From contig DBVW01000002.1 in assembly GCA_002308495.1 (NCBI GenBank), forward strand, positions 1 through 29,299: DNA of 29,299 nt. Direction: 5' to 3'. The DNA comes from Alphaproteobacteria bacterium UBA1254. GTDB taxonomy: Bacteria; Pseudomonadota; Alphaproteobacteria; RF32; CAG-239. Shown in pieces: positions 1-8,343 of the stretch. The position numbers were made by a program, and so were the translations under genes. The number at the start of each line of letters is the position of its first letter. Position 1 is the stretch's first letter. The notes below the pieces were generated by a model. The model saw only the letters and a program-made list of their open reading frames with translations, was not told the DNA's origin and searched no databases.

Positions 1-1836
1 GTTTTGGAAAACTCCGAAGGTGCGCGAACAACGCCTTCAATGGTTGCTTTTACGGACAATGAGCGTTTGGTCGGTGCGGCTGCAAAGCGTCAGGCCGTAA
101 CAAACCCCGAAAACACGTTGTTTGCCATTAAACGTTTGATCGGGCGCAGATATGATTCGCCTGAGGTTCAAAAAGACAAGGCAACAGCGCCGTTTAAGAT
201 TATTTCAGGCGATAACGGAGATGCGTGGGTTGAGGTTAAAGGCCAAAAATATGCACCGTCTCAAGTTTCGGCGATTGTTTTGCAGAAAATTAAGGAATAT
301 GCCGAGGCTTATTTGGGCGAAAAAATCGAAAAGGCTGTTATTACCGTTCCGGCTTATTTTAACGACTCTCAACGTCAGGCAACAAAAGATGCCGGTAAAA
401 TCGCGGGGCTTGATGTTTTGCGTATCATCAACGAGCCGACGGCTGCCGCACTTGCTTACGGTATGGATAAAAAAGCAACAGGCACAATTGCGGTTTATGA
501 CCTTGGCGGCGGTACGTTTGATATTTCTATTTTGGAAATCGGTGACGGCGTTTTTGAAGTTAAGTCGACAAACGGTGATACATTCCTCGGCGGTGAAGAC
601 TTTGACCAACGTATTGTTAACTTCTTGGCTGAAGAATTCAAGAAAGAATCGGGTATTGACCTTAAAAACGACAGGCTTGCTTTGCAACGTTTGAAAGAAG
701 CTGCCGAAAAAGCAAAAATCGAACTTTCTTCCGCAACGCAGACAGATGTTAATCTGCCGTTTATTACAGCGGACGCTACAGGGCCGAAACACCTTAACAT
801 TAAATTGACACGTGCAAAACTCGAATCACTCGTTGATGATTTGATTGACAAGACGGTTGAGCCTTGCAAAAAAGCCTTGAAAGATGCAGGGTTGTCGGCG
901 TCTGATATCAGCGAAGTTATTTTGGTCGGCGGTATGACACGTATGCCGAAGGTTCAGGAAAAAGTTAAAGAGATTTTCGGTAAAGAACCGCATAAGGGTG
1001 TTAACCCTGATGAAGTTGTGGCTGTCGGTGCCGCTATTCAAGGCGGTGTGTTGATGGGCGACGTTAAAGACGTTTTGCTTCTTGATGTTACCCCGCTTTC
1101 CTTGGGTATTGAAACATTGGGCGGTGTGTTCACACGTTTGATTGATCGTAATACAACCATTCCGACACGCAAATCTCAAGTTTTCTCAACGGCAGAAGAC
1201 GGACAAACGGCCGTTACCATTCGCGTTTTCCAAGGTGAACGTGAAATTGCGGCTCATAACAAGCTTTTGGGGCAATTTGATTTGGTCGGTATTCCGCCGG
1301 CACCGCGCGGTATGCCTCAAATTGAAGTAACGTTTGATATTGATGCGAACGGTATTGTGAACGTTTCGGCCAAAGATAAGGCTACAAACAAAGAGCAGGC
1401 TATTCGTATTCAAGCTTCGGGCGGTTTGTCTGATGCCGATATCGAAAAGATGGTTAAAGATGCCGAAATGAATGCGGAAGCCGATAAGAAAAAGAAAGAA
1501 GAAGTTGAAACGCGCAATCAGGCAGAAGCTTTGGTTCACTCAACCGAAAAGACCTTGAAAGAAAACGGTGATAAAATCTCAGCTGCCGATAAGACAGCCA
1601 TTGAAGAAGCCGTTCAAGCCGTTAAAACTGCTCTTGAAGGCACAGATACGGCTGCCATCAAGGAAAAGAGCGATGCTTTGATGCAGGCTTCGTTAAAGCT
1701 CGGTGAAGCTATGTATAAAGCTCAGGGTGCTCAAGGTGCACCGGGTGCAGAACAGGGTGCTTCTCAAGGAGCCGAACAACAGCAATCTAAACAAGATGAG
1801 AAGGTTGTTGATGCTGACTTCGAAGAAGTAAAGTAA
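1..1836 (+). CDS. dnaK: Molecular chaperone DnaK (Hsp70), 5' end cut by window edge
   Basis: ATP-dependent cytosolic Hsp70 that binds exposed hydrophobic stretches and cycles with DnaJ and GrpE. The reading frame is open from base 1 and starts inside the conserved N-terminal segment (ENSEGARTTPS), so roughly 28 residues, including the first phosphate-binding loop, lie outside the window. Visible Hsp70 signatures are the AVYDLGGGTFDISILE phosphate loop, the GGEDFDQR segment, the ILVGGMTRMP motif, the LLLDVTPLSLGIETLGG linker and start of the substrate-binding domain, and a charged C-terminal lid. The C-terminus is a Gln/Gly/Ala-rich tail ending in VVDADFEEVK, as in other proteobacterial DnaK. 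A hairpin terminator follows. dnaJ is not next door: it is about 20 kb downstream, and grpE is at the other end of the window. Confidence 0.98.
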   Translation, partial: VLENSEGARTTPSMVAFTDNERLVGAAAKRQAVTNPENTLFAIKRLIGRRYDSPEVQKDKATAPFKIISGDNGDAWVEVKGQKYAPSQVSAIVLQKIKEYAEAYLGEKIEKAVITVPAYFNDSQRQATKDAGKIAGLDVLRIINEPTAAALAYGMDKKATGTIAVYDLGGGTFDISILEIGDGVFEVKSTNGDTFLGGEDFDQRIVNFLAEEFKKESGIDLKNDRLALQRLKEAAEKAKIELSSATQTDVNLPFITADATGPKHLNIKLTRAKLESLVDDLIDKTVEPCKKALKDAGLSASDISEVILVGGMTRMPKVQEKVKEIFGKEPHKGVNPDEVVAVGAAIQGGVLMGDVKDVLLLDVTPLSLGIETLGGVFTRLIDRNTTIPTRKSQVFSTAEDGQTAVTIRVFQGEREIAAHNKLLGQFDLVGIPPAPRGMPQIEVTFDIDANGIVNVSAKDKATNKEQAIRIQASGGLSDADIEKMVKDAEMNAEADKKKKEEVETRNQAEALVHSTEKTLKENGDKISAADKTAIEEAVQAVKTALEGTDTAAIKEKSDALMQASLKLGEAMYKAQGAQGAPGAEQGASQGAEQQQSKQDEKVVDADFEEVK

Positions 1837-1876
1837 AAACTTATATAACGGCTTATCTAAAGCTAAAATTACGAGA

Positions 1877-1928
1877 GCGGGAAAATTCATGTAGGTCTGT
1901 CTACACTAAAATTTTCCCGCCTCTTATT
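1877..1928 (+). terminator. Two-part hairpin terminator after dnaK
   Basis: A long inverted repeat lies 40 nt past the dnaK stop. The outer arms are GCGGGAAAATT (1877-1887) and AATTTTCCCGC (1910-1920). A second small stem, TGTAG/CTACA, sits inside the loop. The downstream bases are T-rich (CTCTTATTTTATC). This fits a rho-independent terminator, though the loop is larger than usual. Confidence 0.7.
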
Positions 1929-2092
1929 TTATCTTTATCTAAACCATTCTCTAAGTTTTTTATAGGCTCTCTTATTATTTACTGCGTTCTCCGAGATCTG
2001 TTTTTTGTTTATAGTTTCAAAATATATCTTATCGATTTGATGTTGAGTGATTATATTTAAAGCAGTTTTAATCAAATTAAACGGAGTAAGAT

Positions 2093-2695
2093 ATGAAAAA
2101 GACAATGATGTTATCAGCCGCATTCGGTGTGATGAGTTCTGTTGCCATGGCAGATATGATTGAATTGCCGGCGCCGCAAATCAATGAAGATGTGACACTT
2201 TATCAGGCTTTGCAAGACAGGCATGCCGTGAGAGATTTTTCTAAAAGACCGATCGACAGACAAATTTTAAGTAATATTTTATGGGTTGCTTACGGGGTTA
2301 ATCGTGAGGACGGACGGCGGACCATTCCGACCGCCAAAAATGAGCAGGATTTGGCTGTTTATGTTACAAATTCGGAAGGAACATTCTTATATAATGCAAC
2401 CGAAAATGCTCTTGATAAGGTTTTGGATCAGAGCTTGCTTCCAATGTTTCAAACGCAAGACTATATGCAAAATGTTCCGCTTGTTTTGATTTATGTGGGC
2501 TCGACCGCAGAGACGAACTTTGCTTTTATGCATGCGGGCTCAGCTTATCAGAATGTGGATTTATATGCTTCGACAAACAATATCGGAACAGTTGTCAGAG
2601 CTTGGTTTGATAAGAAAGCTGTTGCCGAAGCCTTAAAATTACCGAATAATCAGCAAGTGCTTGTGTCTCAAGCCGTCGGGTACGAAGCAGAATAA
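2093..2695 (+). CDS. Exported nitroreductase-family (SagB-like) protein
   Basis: Predicted FMN-dependent oxidoreductase of the nitroreductase fold; substrate unknown. The first 20 residues (MKKTMMLSAAFGVMSSVAMA) form a Sec-type signal peptide with an AMA cleavage site and no twin-arginine motif. The mature part starts with the family pattern LYQALQDRHAVRDFSKRPI, where the Arg-x-x-Arg cluster normally contacts FMN phosphate. It continues with the ILWVAYGVNR segment, a HAGSAYQNVDLYASTNNIGTVVRAW helix-loop region and a C-terminal VSQAVGY. At 200 aa it is a compact single-domain member. The ATG is preceded by CGGAGTAAG, a good ribosome-binding site. It is a single-gene unit closed by a hairpin. 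Most nitroreductases are cytoplasmic, so export is unusual. Confidence 0.8.
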   Translation: MKKTMMLSAAFGVMSSVAMADMIELPAPQINEDVTLYQALQDRHAVRDFSKRPIDRQILSNILWVAYGVNREDGRRTIPTAKNEQDLAVYVTNSEGTFLYNATENALDKVLDQSLLPMFQTQDYMQNVPLVLIYVGSTAETNFAFMHAGSAYQNVDLYASTNNIGTVVRAWFDKKAVAEALKLPNNQQVLVSQAVGYEAE

Positions 2696-2698
2696 GGC

Positions 2699-2729
2699 AA
2701 AGCCCCGCCGAAAAGAAGCGGGGCTTTTT
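2699..2729. terminator. Bidirectional terminator
   Basis: Stem AGCCCCGC (2701-2708) pairs with GCGGGGCT (2718-2725), with A's on the left and TTTTT on the right. It lies between two convergent stop codons and can serve both genes. Confidence 0.85.
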
Positions 2730-3185
2730 CTAATTGATCCAATAACGGAGGTGAAATTTCGGGAATTCGCCTTCAGAAGAGAGTTTACCGTCGGTGAACT
2801 TGAATTTTTTCTCGACCTTTTTGTCGTTGATGACTGAAGTAAAGATTTTTTCAATGAGCCGATGGGGATGGTCTTTCGTCGTTGCGTAAGTGTTGACTTT
2901 GGTCAATGAGTTGCCGAGCCAATCAATCTTTTCAACGATATAGGTATCATAGTCTTGACGCCAAGGCACCTGCGCGATGCCGTGTTCGCTTCTTCTTAAA
3001 CGGATAAAGCAAAATTCACCCTTGAGAGAATAGAAGGCTTCATAATAGCTTTTGGAAGCTTCGTTGAAACCCTGTACGATAAGCCAACGCTTTGTCTTTT
3101 TGTAGCGGTGGTTCAATGCGAGATCGTTAATCAAAGGCGTTTTCCCCTTGAAAACGATAGGTTTTTTGAATGAGAATAATTTCAT
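2730..3185 (-). CDS. Hypothetical protein, 151 aa
   Basis: I do not recognise this family. The protein is soluble, basic and rich in Lys, Tyr and Phe, with no signal peptide or membrane segment. It begins MKLFSFKKPIVFKGKTPLIND, alternates short beta-like segments (KRWLIVQGF, SYYEAFYSLKGEFCFIRLRR) with charged loops, and ends KFHLRYWIN. No catalytic motif is evident. It has a near-consensus promoter of its own upstream and ends at a shared bidirectional terminator, so it is probably transcribed alone. Base composition matches its neighbours. The opposite strand carries no plausible gene here, so the strand assignment is firm. Confidence 0.7.
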   Translation of the reverse strand: MKLFSFKKPIVFKGKTPLINDLALNHRYKKTKRWLIVQGFNEASKSYYEAFYSLKGEFCFIRLRRSEHGIAQVPWRQDYDTYIVEKIDWLGNSLTKVNTYATTKDHPHRLIEKIFTSVINDKKVEKKFKFTDGKLSSEGEFPKFHLRYWIN

Positions 3186-3223
3186 AAGTATATTTTGCTA
3201 GAATTATAAAACTTGTCGGGTTT

Positions 3224-3251
3224 ATCATATCTTGATCAGGTAACTTGTCAA
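3224..3251 (-). promoter_or_regulatory. Sigma-70-type promoter for the 151-aa hypothetical gene
   Basis: Read on the minus strand: TTGACA (3251-3246), a 16-nt spacer, then TATGAT (3229-3224). The predicted start of transcription is about 30 nt before the start codon at 3185. Confidence 0.55.
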
Positions 3252-3283
3252 GATTTTATTTGCTTAAAAAACAGGATAAACTC

Positions 3284-3312
3284 TTGTCAGAGATATTTTT
3301 GTGTTTTATCTT
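3284..3312 (+). promoter_or_regulatory. Possible promoter for the DUF4139 gene
   Basis: TTGTCA (3284-3289) and TATCTT (3307-3312) are 17 nt apart. The start codon I favour is at 3347, about 30 nt beyond the predicted transcription start. Confidence 0.4.
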
Positions 3313-3346
3313 ATTCTTGTTATTTATTTTTATAAGGAGAAAACAA

Positions 3347-4831
3347 ATGCGTTCCGGAATGCTTCTAACAGTTTTACTGTGTGGTTTTGTTGCTCCATCT
3401 TTTGCTCAAGAGGTTGAAAAACCCGTTTCGCAAAATTTGGAAATTAGTATTTATAATAATGATTTAGCGCTTGTTAAAGATTTTCGAAAGGTTAATTTTA
3501 AGCAAGGTGTCAATCAAGTTGCTTTGGAAGGGGTTGCATCAAAGATTAAACCGACCAGTGTCATTATTTTAGGTGATGGCATCCATGTTTTAGAACAAAA
3601 TTATGATTACGCGTTGTTGACTCCTTATAATATTGTTGAAAAGTCTGTCGGGCAGGTTGTTCAAACCGTTCGGACAAATCCGACAAGCGGTGCACAGGTT
3701 TTTGATAAAGCAAAGTTAATCAGTTTTCAGGGCGGCGCTCCCGTTTTACAGTTTGATTACGGAATTGAAACGGCCTTTGACGGGAGATTGGTGTTTGATA
3801 AACTTCCTTCGGGTTTGAGCCAAAAACCGACTTTGGCGGCTAAAATCTCGAGTGTACAAGCCGGTTTAAAAGACATTACGCTTGCCTATTTAACGAACGG
3901 TATTTCATGGAAAACGAATTATGTCGCAAGTGTTAGAGATGAAACAACTCTTGATTTGGCAGGGTGGGTCAGCATCAATAACCAATCAGGTGTTTCGTAT
4001 GAAAATACAAAAGTTCAATTGATTGCCGGTGATGTTAATGAAGTTCATGTGCCGACTTTGGCACGTGGCGCCGTGATGATGAAGGCAGCGAGCTTTTCTG
4101 ATTCTTTTAGCAACGGCCTTGAAGAGCAGTCTTTACCGGAGCAGGAAAGTTTCAGTGCTTATCAGCTTTATACGCTTCCGAACCGGACGACGATTTTAGA
4201 TAATCAAACCAAGCAACTTGCTTTAATTGAGCAAAATGAAGTCAAATATCATAAGGAAGGCAGGCTTTATTCTTACCTTTATTTGAGCGGTGAGAGCACG
4301 CCTGATTTTAAAAAGGTTCATCCGTCTATTTATTATATCATTAAAAATGAAGAGGAATCGAACTTGGGTATTCCGTTGCCTAAAGGTATTTTCCGTTTTT
4401 ATGAGAATGATTCGAAAGGTAATATGCAGTTTATCGGTGAAAGCTCAATCGGAGAAGTTGCTAAAGGTGAGAAAATGGAGCTTGCCATCGGTAAAATGTT
4501 TGATGTTTTTGTTAACGGCAAAGTTGATAAGGTTCGTAAGGTTTCGGAAGAAATTATTAAAGATGTCGTTACGGCAAGGTGTCCGCGTTATAAAATGGTG
4601 CGTGCTTATGATGTCGTCGTTGATTTTCATAACGGCGGAGATAAAAAAGCGGAAGTTGTCTTCAAACAGCCCTTGCATTCGAATACGAAGATTGTTATGG
4701 AAAGCTTGCCCGGTGCTGTTTCGGGTAAGAACAGCAGTGAGTATGAATGGCGTGTTGAAATAGGTTCTGATGAAACAAAGAAGCTGACATTTACGGCCGA
4801 GCAAACGCTGGAAGAAACCCGCTGCCATTAA
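3347..4831 (+). CDS. Secreted DUF4139-domain protein
   Basis: Protein of about 494 aa that I place in the DUF4139 family, whose biochemical role is not established. The reading frame is open from 3245, but I choose the ATG at 3347: it follows AAGGAGAAAACAA, a strong ribosome-binding site, and gives a clean signal peptide (MRSGMLLTVLLCGFVAPSFAQ). Family features are an N-terminal beta-rich domain starting LEISIYNNDLALVKDFR, followed by the conserved central stretch around ITLAYLTNGISWKTNYVA and LAGWVSINNQSG. The C-terminal half is beta-sandwich-like (KVHPSIYYIIKNEEESNLGI, FRFYENDSKGN, VVFKQPL). It is most likely periplasmic or surface-associated. It stands as a single transcription unit between a promoter and a strong terminator. 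Confidence 0.8.
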   Translation: MRSGMLLTVLLCGFVAPSFAQEVEKPVSQNLEISIYNNDLALVKDFRKVNFKQGVNQVALEGVASKIKPTSVIILGDGIHVLEQNYDYALLTPYNIVEKSVGQVVQTVRTNPTSGAQVFDKAKLISFQGGAPVLQFDYGIETAFDGRLVFDKLPSGLSQKPTLAAKISSVQAGLKDITLAYLTNGISWKTNYVASVRDETTLDLAGWVSINNQSGVSYENTKVQLIAGDVNEVHVPTLARGAVMMKAASFSDSFSNGLEEQSLPEQESFSAYQLYTLPNRTTILDNQTKQLALIEQNEVKYHKEGRLYSYLYLSGESTPDFKKVHPSIYYIIKNEEESNLGIPLPKGIFRFYENDSKGNMQFIGESSIGEVAKGEKMELAIGKMFDVFVNGKVDKVRKVSEEIIKDVVTARCPRYKMVRAYDVVVDFHNGGDKKAEVVFKQPLHSNTKIVMESLPGAVSGKNSSEYEWRVEIGSDETKKLTFTAEQTLEETRCH

Positions 4832-4850
4832 TTTAAAGCAGAAAATAAAT

Positions 4851-4882
4851 AAAAGGGCTGTTTTTGAGCAGCCCTTTTATTT
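4851..4882. terminator. Bidirectional terminator
   Basis: AAAAGGGCTG (4851-4860) pairs with CAGCCCTTTT (4869-4878), with A-rich and T-rich flanks. It sits between the convergent DUF4139 gene and the hypothetical gene ending at 4882. Confidence 0.85.
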
Positions 4883-5850
4883 TAATATTCTAAGTCTTTT
4901 GGGGAAAATAAAGAAAGGTCAATTTCTTTTTTGTTTTCGGATGGATTTGCGAACTTGCTGTCCGGTCCATATAATCCGCCTTTTTCAAAAGCCCCGGTTT
5001 GACCTAAAAGTCTTCTTTGTCCTTTTTCATTGATTGAGCTGAAATGAGAACAAGCCTTGTTATACTTTTTGAGCATATTGTACCAACCTTCTATGACGTC
5101 GCGTGAAGAAAAACGGGCAGACAAGGGGTAAAGTTTTTCAAGAATATCACGTCTCAATTCCGTCGTAAAACGCTTTTTTAGGTCAGGGGTTGTTTGGAAA
5201 GGGGTTTCATATGCAAATCCTTTTAAATCCTGAGGATCGGCATAAGGAGCCAAATGCCAAAGAGTTATATATTTATTGAACCTATCTTTTATGGACGGTG
5301 TTTTATGCAAATTTTGAAGGATGCCATAAAAGGTATTTCGCATCTGTTCTTTTTTTGTGGGCGTATTTGTTTTCTTCGATTGTATTTTCGGTTTTAATTT
5401 GGCGGCTTCTTTATTGAGGAGGATTTTAATTTTAGATTGTTCTTTGCCGTCAGATTTAAACATTCTTGCGGCTTTTTTAAGATCTTCGTAAATTTGAGAA
5501 GGAGTTGATAGTTCCGATGTGTGAAGGTATTTTGTGTATTCTTCAAATCGTTTAATTTTTTTAACAAGAACGGAAGAGAAATTTGCCGTCATCTTTTCAA
5601 TGTTTTGAGCACGCTTTTTAATTAATTCGACGTCTGTAATGTTTTCGACGTAGTATTTCTGGTTTTCACCGAACTGATCCGTTTCCGTTTTAAGATATGT
5701 GTCGTTGGGGGGTAAAACAGCAACACCGCTCATTAAAGAAAGATAAGCCAAAGATTCTGATGCTTGAGACGGAAAATCATCTAACATCGGATTGCCCTCC
5801 GACAGACGTTTGAGAGCATAGGTTTCAAAAATTTCTTTATCGGTCGGCAT
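4882..5850 (-). CDS. Hypothetical protein, 322 aa
   Basis: Not recognised. A hydrophilic, Lys-rich, probably mainly helical cytosolic protein without signal peptide, membrane segment or obvious catalytic motif. It begins MPTDKEIFETYALKRLSEGN. Residues about 75-165 look like an extended charged helical region, followed by a Lys/Thr-rich linker (SKKTNTPTKKEQ). The C-terminal third contains LYPLSARFSSRDVIEGWYNM and a Gly-rich LLGQTGAFEKGGLYGPDSKF segment. TTAGGAG lies 8 nt before the ATG. The start is 11 nt after the stop of the acetyltransferase gene, so the two are probably co-transcribed. Such a pairing might mean a dedicated substrate, but nothing in the sequence proves it. Confidence 0.65.
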   Translation of the reverse strand: MPTDKEIFETYALKRLSEGNPMLDDFPSQASESLAYLSLMSGVAVLPPNDTYLKTETDQFGENQKYYVENITDVELIKKRAQNIEKMTANFSSVLVKKIKRFEEYTKYLHTSELSTPSQIYEDLKKAARMFKSDGKEQSKIKILLNKEAAKLKPKIQSKKTNTPTKKEQMRNTFYGILQNLHKTPSIKDRFNKYITLWHLAPYADPQDLKGFAYETPFQTTPDLKKRFTTELRRDILEKLYPLSARFSSRDVIEGWYNMLKKYNKACSHFSSINEKGQRRLLGQTGAFEKGGLYGPDSKFANPSENKKEIDLSLFSPKDLEY

Positions 5851-5861
5851 TTATCTGTCTC

Positions 5862-6299
5862 CTAAATCTTTTTGACCATTTTTGCAAAAGTGATGCCTTG
5901 TTCTTCAAAGAGGGTGCCTTCTTGTTTGAATCCGAGCTTTTCATAAAAAGCGACAACAGAAAGCATCGCGTGCATAATGATTTTTGAATATCCGGCGGCT
6001 TTCGCGCGTTTGATGGCATATTGAACAAGAGCGCTACCAACGCCTTCGCCCTGATAAATAGGATCGACGGCAACTTGCATTAAACGAATTTCATGATTGT
6101 TGACAGGGGCCAAAATTAAACCGCCGACAAGTTTGTCATCAAGACTTTCAATACAACCTATATGTAAGTATGAAATTTCTTTGTCGCGGAAAGAATCAAG
6201 AAATTTGAGACCTAAAGGTTCCAATAAAACTTTATATCTTAACTCAACCAACTCATCATAGCGGGAAGATCCAAAATCGACATCAATCATTTTTTTCAT
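5862..6299 (-). CDS. GNAT-family N-acetyltransferase
   Basis: Predicted acetyl-CoA-dependent acyltransferase of 145 aa; the acceptor is unknown. The GNAT motif A is clear: LMQVAVDPIYQGEGVGSALV, containing the Q-x-x-G-x-G/A acetyl-CoA pyrophosphate loop, followed by the helix YAIKRAKAAGYSKI. Near the end, VVAFYEKLGFKQEG is the usual motif B tail with the conserved Tyr. The N-terminal part (RYDELVELRYKVLLEPLG) resembles ElaA/YjcF-type single-domain GNATs. AAGGAG sits 9 nt upstream of the ATG at 6299. A second ATG three codons later would give nearly the same protein. First gene of a likely two-gene operon. Confidence 0.88.
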   Translation of the reverse strand: MKKMIDVDFGSSRYDELVELRYKVLLEPLGLKFLDSFRDKEISYLHIGCIESLDDKLVGGLILAPVNNHEIRLMQVAVDPIYQGEGVGSALVQYAIKRAKAAGYSKIIMHAMLSVVAFYEKLGFKQEGTLFEEQGITFAKMVKKI

Positions 6300-6332
6300 A
6301 ATATCAAGCTCCTTTATTCTTATATTTCTTTT

Positions 6333-6361
6333 ATTAAAACATATTTTTTAATTTTTTTCAA
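6333..6361 (-). promoter_or_regulatory. Possible promoter for the GNAT gene
   Basis: On the minus strand TTGAAA (6361-6356) and TTTAAT (6338-6333) are 17 nt apart in a very AT-rich stretch. The AT richness makes chance matches likely. Confidence 0.35.
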
Positions 6362-6368
6362 TAATATA

Positions 6369-6397
6369 TTGCGAAAGTTAAAAAAATAATTTATCAA
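6369..6397 (+). promoter_or_regulatory. Possible lepA promoter
   Basis: TTGCGA (6369-6374) and TATCAA (6392-6397) are 17 nt apart. The implied transcription start near 6404 lies downstream of the ATG at 6397, which supports 6424 as the true lepA start. Confidence 0.4.
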
Positions 6398-6423
6398 TGA
6401 AGGCAATAAAAGGAAAATGTTCA

Positions 6424-8226
6424 ATGACTGATTTAAGTTTGATACGAAATTTTGCGATTATTGCCCATATCGATCATGGAAAATCGACACTTGCCGATCG
6501 TATGATTGAATATTGCGGCGGGTTGTCGGCTCGTGAGATGACGGATCAGGTTCTTGATTCGATGGATATTGAAAAAGAGCGCGGTATTACCATTAAAGCA
6601 CAGACCGTTCGCTTGAATTTTAAATCAAAAAACGGTCAAACCTATCAGCTTAATTTAATGGACACCCCCGGGCATGTCGATTTTTCGTATGAGGTTTCGC
6701 GCTCTCTTGCTTCATGCGAGGGCAGTGTCTTGGTTGTGGATGCAACACAGGGGGTTGAGGCACAAACGCTTGCTAATGTTTATTTAGCTATTGATAATAA
6801 TCATGAAATTTTGCCGGTTTTGAATAAGGTTGATTTGCCATCGGCTGATGCTGAAAAAGTTAAAATCCAAATTGAAGACGTGATAGGTCTTGATGCTTCT
6901 AATGCCATTGAAACATCAGGAAAAACCGGCGAAGGTGTTCCTGAACTTTTAGAAGCTATTGTTGAACGATTACCGGCACCTGTCGGTGAAGAGAACGCGC
7001 CTTTAAAAGCTCTTTTGATTGACAGTTGGTATGACAGCTATCTCGGCGTGATTATTTTGGTTCGTATTCATGATGGGGTATTAAGGAAAAAGACAAATAT
7101 CAGGATGATGTCTAACGGGGCCGCATATCAGGTTGATAAGGTCGGTGTCTTTACGCCCAAAATGCAAGATATTGAAGCTCTTTATCCGGGCGAAGTCGGT
7201 TTTATAACGGCGAGCATTAAATCTGTCAGTGATTGCAGTGTGGGAGATACCATTACGGATTCAAAAAATCCTTGTGAAGAGGCTTTGCCCGGTTTTAAGC
7301 CGTCAGTGCCGGTTGTCTTCTGTTCAATGTTTCCGACAGATTCAAGCCAGTATGAAGCTTTAAAAGACGCGCTTGCAAAACTCAAGCTTAATGACGCAAG
7401 TATCAGTTATACGAATGAAAATTCCGAGGCACTCGGACTTGGTTTTCGTTGCGGTTTTTTGGGCTTGCTCCACATGGAGATTATTGAAGAGCGTATCAGT
7501 CGAGAGTTTGATCTTGATATTATTACGACAGCACCTTCCGTCGCTTATAAAATTCATCTTTCGGACGGAAGTGATATAATGTTGCATAATCCGGCGGATA
7601 TGCCAGATCCGTCAACGATTCGGTCTATTGAAGAACCAATGGTTAAAGCAACGATTTTGGTGCCTGATAATTATTTGGGTTCTGTTCTGAAACTTTGCAC
7701 GGAAAGGCGAGGGGAGCAGGTCGAACTGACCTATGTCGGAAGTCGCGCCATGGTGGTTTATAAAATACCTTTAAATGAAATTGTTTTTGATTTCTATGAC
7801 AGATTGAAGTCCATTACGAGCGGATATGCCAGCTTCGATTATGAGTTGACGGATTATCAGGTTTCTGATTTGGTTAAAGTTCAAATTTTAATTAATGAAG
7901 AACCTGTCGATGCGCTGGCGTTTTTGTGCCATCGGACAGAGGCAGAAGCAAGAGGGCGGCAAATTTGCGAACGTTTGAAAGATTTAATTCCGAGACATTT
8001 GTTTAAAATTCCGATACAAGCGGCCATCGGCGGAAGAATTGTCGCTCGAGAAACAATATCCGCTTTGCGTAAGGATGTTACCGCAAAATGTTATGGCGGT
8101 GATGTGACGCGTAAACGCAAGCTTCTTGATAAGCAAAAGAAGGGCAAACAGCGTATGCGTCAATTCGGTAAAGTCGAAGTTCCTCAATCGGCATTTATCG
8201 AGGCTTTGCGTATCGGAGACGATTAA
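6424..8226 (+). CDS. lepA: Translation elongation factor 4 (LepA), ribosome-associated GTPase
   Basis: GTPase that acts on the ribosome; proposed roles are back-translocation of stalled ribosomes and help in initiation or 30S assembly. The protein is 600 aa from the ATG at 6424, matching the family length. An in-frame ATG at 6397 would add nine residues (MKAIKGKCS) not typical of LepA. GTPase motifs: G1 AHIDHGKST (residues 14-22), switch I with KERGITI, G3 DTPGHVDF, G4 NKVDLP, G5 SGKTGEG. The C-terminus has the LepA-specific domain, including GGDVTRKRKLLDKQKKGKQR and a basic RMRQFGKVEVPQSAF end. In many proteobacteria lepA precedes the lepB signal peptidase gene; here it is followed by a hypothetical gene instead. 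Confidence 0.98.
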   Translation: MTDLSLIRNFAIIAHIDHGKSTLADRMIEYCGGLSAREMTDQVLDSMDIEKERGITIKAQTVRLNFKSKNGQTYQLNLMDTPGHVDFSYEVSRSLASCEGSVLVVDATQGVEAQTLANVYLAIDNNHEILPVLNKVDLPSADAEKVKIQIEDVIGLDASNAIETSGKTGEGVPELLEAIVERLPAPVGEENAPLKALLIDSWYDSYLGVIILVRIHDGVLRKKTNIRMMSNGAAYQVDKVGVFTPKMQDIEALYPGEVGFITASIKSVSDCSVGDTITDSKNPCEEALPGFKPSVPVVFCSMFPTDSSQYEALKDALAKLKLNDASISYTNENSEALGLGFRCGFLGLLHMEIIEERISREFDLDIITTAPSVAYKIHLSDGSDIMLHNPADMPDPSTIRSIEEPMVKATILVPDNYLGSVLKLCTERRGEQVELTYVGSRAMVVYKIPLNEIVFDFYDRLKSITSGYASFDYELTDYQVSDLVKVQILINEEPVDALAFLCHRTEAEARGRQICERLKDLIPRHLFKIPIQAAIGGRIVARETISALRKDVTAKCYGGDVTRKRKLLDKQKKGKQRMRQFGKVEVPQSAFIEALRIGDD

Positions 8227-8304
8227 AAATCAAATTTAAAGTTGAGTGTTTGTTTTAAATTGACCTTGATTTTTGCCGATTCGGGTGATAGCTTTTTCGT
8301 TACT

Positions 8305-8334
8305 TTGATTTACAATTGTTTCAATTTTTATATT
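8305..8334 (+). promoter_or_regulatory. Possible promoter for the 162-aa hypothetical gene
   Basis: TTGATT (8305-8310) and TATATT (8329-8334) are 18 nt apart. Transcription would start near 8341, only a few bases before the ATG at 8344, so the message could be nearly leaderless. Confidence 0.4.
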
Positions 8335-8343
8335 ATTGTTATT

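Noticed and set aside
205..792. Antisense open frame of 195 codons within dnaK
   Set aside because: Shadow of the highly biased dnaK coding strand; its Arg/Cys/Phe-rich product looks non-natural and there is no promoter or ribosome-binding site.
1935..2123. Minus-strand open frame of 62 codons upstream of the nitroreductase gene
   Set aside because: It overlaps the ribosome-binding site and start of the nitroreductase gene, lies in AT-rich intergenic DNA and has no start signals.
6397..6423. Upstream ATG as the start of lepA
   Set aside because: It would overlap the predicted -10 element and add nine residues atypical for LepA; the ATG at 6424 gives the family length and N-terminus.
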